From Apostichopus japonicus (taxonomy: Eukaryota > Echinodermata > Holothuroidea > Aspidochirotida > Stichopodidae), in contig NC_092578.1 of assembly GCF_037975245.1 (NCBI RefSeq), positions 3,768,001-3,790,000 on the forward strand: DNA of 22,000 nucleotides, given 5' to 3'. Positions 19,216 through 22,000 of this stretch are shown here, piece by piece (within the stretch, counting starts at the first letter, position 1; each line of letters opens with the position of its first letter). The position numbers and the translations under genes are program-made. The notes below the pieces were generated by a model that made no database searches, was not told where the DNA came from, and worked only from the letters and a program-made list of their open reading frames with translations.

Positions 19216-21154
19216 CAGGTAGCGAGTCGTTTTTGTAGCCTGTACAGATACGATAGAGTAACGTTACCTATATACCTTAACAGACACTATGTGACGTTAA
19301 ATGTCGGAAAACTTCCTGGTATCCGATATCAAAGTACTGCAAATTTTACAAAGCTCATCATAGTGTGGTGTAGAAAATTTGCGGTCATTGAACAAAAATC
19401 CCAAACTGCTCCAATGTTTATAAAATTTAAAAAAAATCCAAATGGGCTCCAATGTTCATGAAACTTGTTGTGTTAGTTATAGATCACACTGTGTTGTTTT
19501 GGATACTGATGACACAGACATGCATTCACTAATGACAAACTAAGAACTTGAAGTACTAGTGCAAATAGACTTGTCATGTCTTCGCAGAAAACTCCGTTTG
19601 AAAATGCGGGTATGTATATGTAGCTTTCGCGGTACTGATGCATGGTAAGAAGTAACGCGATAGCGGACGGTTACGTCAACCAATCAAATTGCGTTATGAC
19701 CTTGTATTGCTAAAGTACTGTAAACGTGAATTAACTAGCTAATGGCTGGTAAACATTAAAAGACTCAAAGGGTTACTAAAGTTTTTCAATCCCGCTTAGT
19801 TTCATCAATCGGAAATCATACTCATTAAGACATTAACGTGTATAATTGAGGTATAGACCGGACATCCTGAATAAAATAATTCAATGTGATATGCAGTGGT
19901 GGGTGGTGCCTACCGGGGGAGGATGGAGAGGAGTGATTGCTCCCACCACCATCAAACGGATGAACACATTTGTAATGACCCAATGCTAAACTAGAACATA
20001 TTAATTAACAGTTTAGTTAACTAACAATTAAAGGAATCTATAACCTATAAAGTAGACAGTATATATAGCAACAACTGAATTGGATCAGGGATGTGCATAA
20101 ATAACGCATTGGACGCATTGGACAACGCATTGGACAAACTTCGGTGTATAATTAGTTAACAGCTAGTAATTAACATTTAACTTATGAGATATTAGTTGCA
20201 GCTGTCATGGTAACGGAATTATGGATATGGGTTATGTTATATATCAGTATATACTATTATGATTATTAAAGGTATGATATACATCAATTAAAGGGACATA
20301 TGTCATACAAAATGATCAGGTCTACGGTCCATTGTACAATATTTCCCCCTTTACACGCTCTACGGTTCTGCCATGCTAAAGAGAAAGTCTGTTCGACATT
20401 TTCATATTTATTTTCTCTCTACTTTCATTCTCCCATCTCCCCCCCCCCACCCCCTCCGCGCCCATCTGTTAAATCGAGAAAATAAATGTGCTTATCTTTA
20501 ATTTTTAACGCAACGAAAGTTCTGTAAAAGATCTTTCTGTTTTTCACAATAGCTAATACTAATGTAAAATATGATCTATTTCGTTTAGAAACAAAATGTT
20601 ATTTCAAATTGTATTTGCAGGAGTGATATAGATTGTATAGTTTTTGTCTTCATAATTTGTAAATTACTTAGACACGGGTCAATGTTACATAGACTACGTA
20701 TACCGTCCTTAATGGTATGAACTTAACAGATTTGAAAGCTTAGGCTTGTGTGGTTTTCTTGTCAATCCACTGAACAAGCGAAATAACAGCCATAACGCCC
20801 CAAATATACCGCACGAAAGCATATATGTATATATATATGTCATACATTGAAATGACATAATTATTAATATGTCATCATTTGAATTGATAGATGGTTTAAA
20901 AAATTATTAATGTTTCGGGCGAAATTTATTAATATGCTAATACACATTAATTATTTGATAGTTTACACAATCGCTGATCACATGCTCTCACAAGCTATCA
21001 ATTATTGGGCCAAGTGCATGTTTATTGCAAGTTAGGTATTTGTGAAAAGAGGTAAAAACACGAATGTTAATATTTTTATTGGTAAAAAGTTAAAGATTGA
21101 TCGATGTTATACTTTTTGTGACGCTTGCGTTTATAACATATGTTTATTGATGAC

Positions 21155-21180
21155 GGGGTGGGGGAAGGGTGGGGTTTGGG
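21155..21180 (+). repeat. G-quadruplex motif
   Basis: Five G-runs (4, 5, 3, 4, 3) separated by T, AA, T and TTT on the plus strand. About 2.1 kb upstream of the Ly6-type start; function unknown. Confidence 0.6.
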
Positions 21181-21674
21181 TGAGAGAGTATAGGAGGTCG
21201 ATCGGTAGGGAAGGGGTGTCATTGCCGTACAAATCTACAATCAAAATTACGGTATGAAATTTTCCTCGAAAGTTAATGAGGGCGGTATTGAAGAACTTAG
21301 CATGTAACATAGACTTCGGATATGTGACCTTAAAAATTCCCTTTGGCTTCGGCTTTGAGTACAACGTTTCTGTATGCTGTCGTGTTGGACGATTCTAACC
21401 GTTATAAGAATTACCGACTTTGATATGCGTGTCATAGTCATTGCCGACTTTGCAATCCGCGGTCCCGCTCACAATTCTACAAGGCCGGTAAGAGTTACTC
21501 CATAATTTCCACTCTCGGAAAACCAAAAATGCAAAACAAAATCTTCAGGATTTCTTATCATGTAAATTATCTATTCAAGTCTAAAAACTAGAAGGTTAAA
21601 ATTAACCCTATATACCACAGTATCACCCTGTCAGAACTATATCTTGTACAAATCGAGTGTATATAGGCCTATAC

Positions 21675-21998
21675 CAGGGTTTCCCTCACTTTATATCCCC
21701 ACGAACCCCCTGTGGATGTCAGAGTTGTCCACAAACCCCCAACTTTTCAAGACACGATCTGAGTCATTATTATACTATAATACGTATAACAGTGCTTCGT
21801 AAAAGATCAAGTTCATAGTGTAATATTGTAGAGGTTGTCGACAGGTACGAGTTTTGTACATTACTAAATTATATGATATATCAGAGTTTAGTTCAACAAA
21901 AAGTACTCAAGTTTTGACTTTCAGAAACGTCTCACGAACACCCTGGGATGGACTCACGCACCCCTGGGAGTTCATGCACCCCAGTTAGGGAGCCCCTG
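21675..21998 (+). mobile_element. hAT-like MITE, right target duplication cut by the window end
   Basis: Left end CAGGGTTTCCCTCACT and right end (reverse complement) CAGGGGCTCCCTAACT match at 13 of 16. The 8 bases before the left end are GCCTATAC. The two bases after the right end (21999-22000) are GC, the start of the same word. Subterminal direct words CACGAACCCCC / CACGAACACCC recur inside. No transposase. Confidence 0.7.
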
Positions 21999-22000
21999 GC

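Larger units (their letters stand above)
19024..21674. other. Upstream region of the Ly6-type gene, no supported gene
   Basis: Likely 5' leader and promoter up to about 19220, then AT-rich spacer. It contains a 35-bp near-duplicate (about 19393 and 19431, shared CTCCAATGTT), three ACGCATTGG words at 20104..20135, a C-run near 20440 and a G-rich motif at 21155. A CCAATCA box beside ACGTCAA lies near 19672..19685. A plus-strand ORF (about 21374..21499) has a weak donor-like end and is not called. Confidence 0.4.

Noticed and set aside
21374-21499. Plus-strand ORF with a repeated DF motif and a donor-like GTAAGA
   Set aside because: Short, with no recognised domain. An overlapping minus-strand ORF is equally open, and the internal repeat is imperfect.

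Overview
The window looks like a piece of animal nuclear genome, most likely a marine deuterostome and probably an echinoderm. It is AT-rich and gene-poor, with long (TA)n and (CA)n microsatellites, splice-bounded exons, a tRNA-derived repeat and many small inverted-repeat transposons. There are no operons, ribosome binding sites, CRISPR arrays or rRNA genes. The echinoderm guess rests on general style and on the recurring ATAGGCCTAT motif; it is an inference, not a demonstration.

One gene is well supported. It lies on the minus strand, its two coding exons are 18661..19023 and 10348..10572, and an 8.1-kb phase-0 intron separates them. The 195-residue product has a signal sequence, a short pro-segment ending in a furin-like site, and a cysteine-rich Ly6/uPAR (LU, three-finger) domain closed by the CCNKPLCN signature. 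A hydrophobic tail follows. A polyadenylation signal at 10149..10154 completes the 3' end. A second, weaker minus-strand coding segment (4137..4339) looks like the terminal exon of another gene; its family is not established.

Layout: 1..178 is the end of a DNA-transposon remnant. 179..3563 is AT-rich spacer with microsatellites. 3652..3827 is a tRNA-like unit followed by a TA/AGGCCT repeat. 4137..4339 is the possible exon. 5603..7729 is a nested cluster of hAT-like non-autonomous elements with intact target-site duplications. 8983..9269 is a palindromic MITE-like element. 10149..10572 is the 3' end of the Ly6 gene. Its intron (10573..18660) holds a GC-elevated candidate regulatory block, a fold-back element, TA microsatellites, a 30-bp perfect palindrome inside a local duplication, and a complete 493-bp hAT-like element. 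18661..19023 is the first coding exon. 19024..21674 is upstream spacer. 21675..21998 is another hAT-like element whose right duplication is cut by the window end.

The most notable results are the Ly6-type gene assembled from two distant exons, the transposon boundaries resolved to the base with their target duplications, and a subterminal module shared by transposons with different terminal repeats. No multi-gene system is visible.
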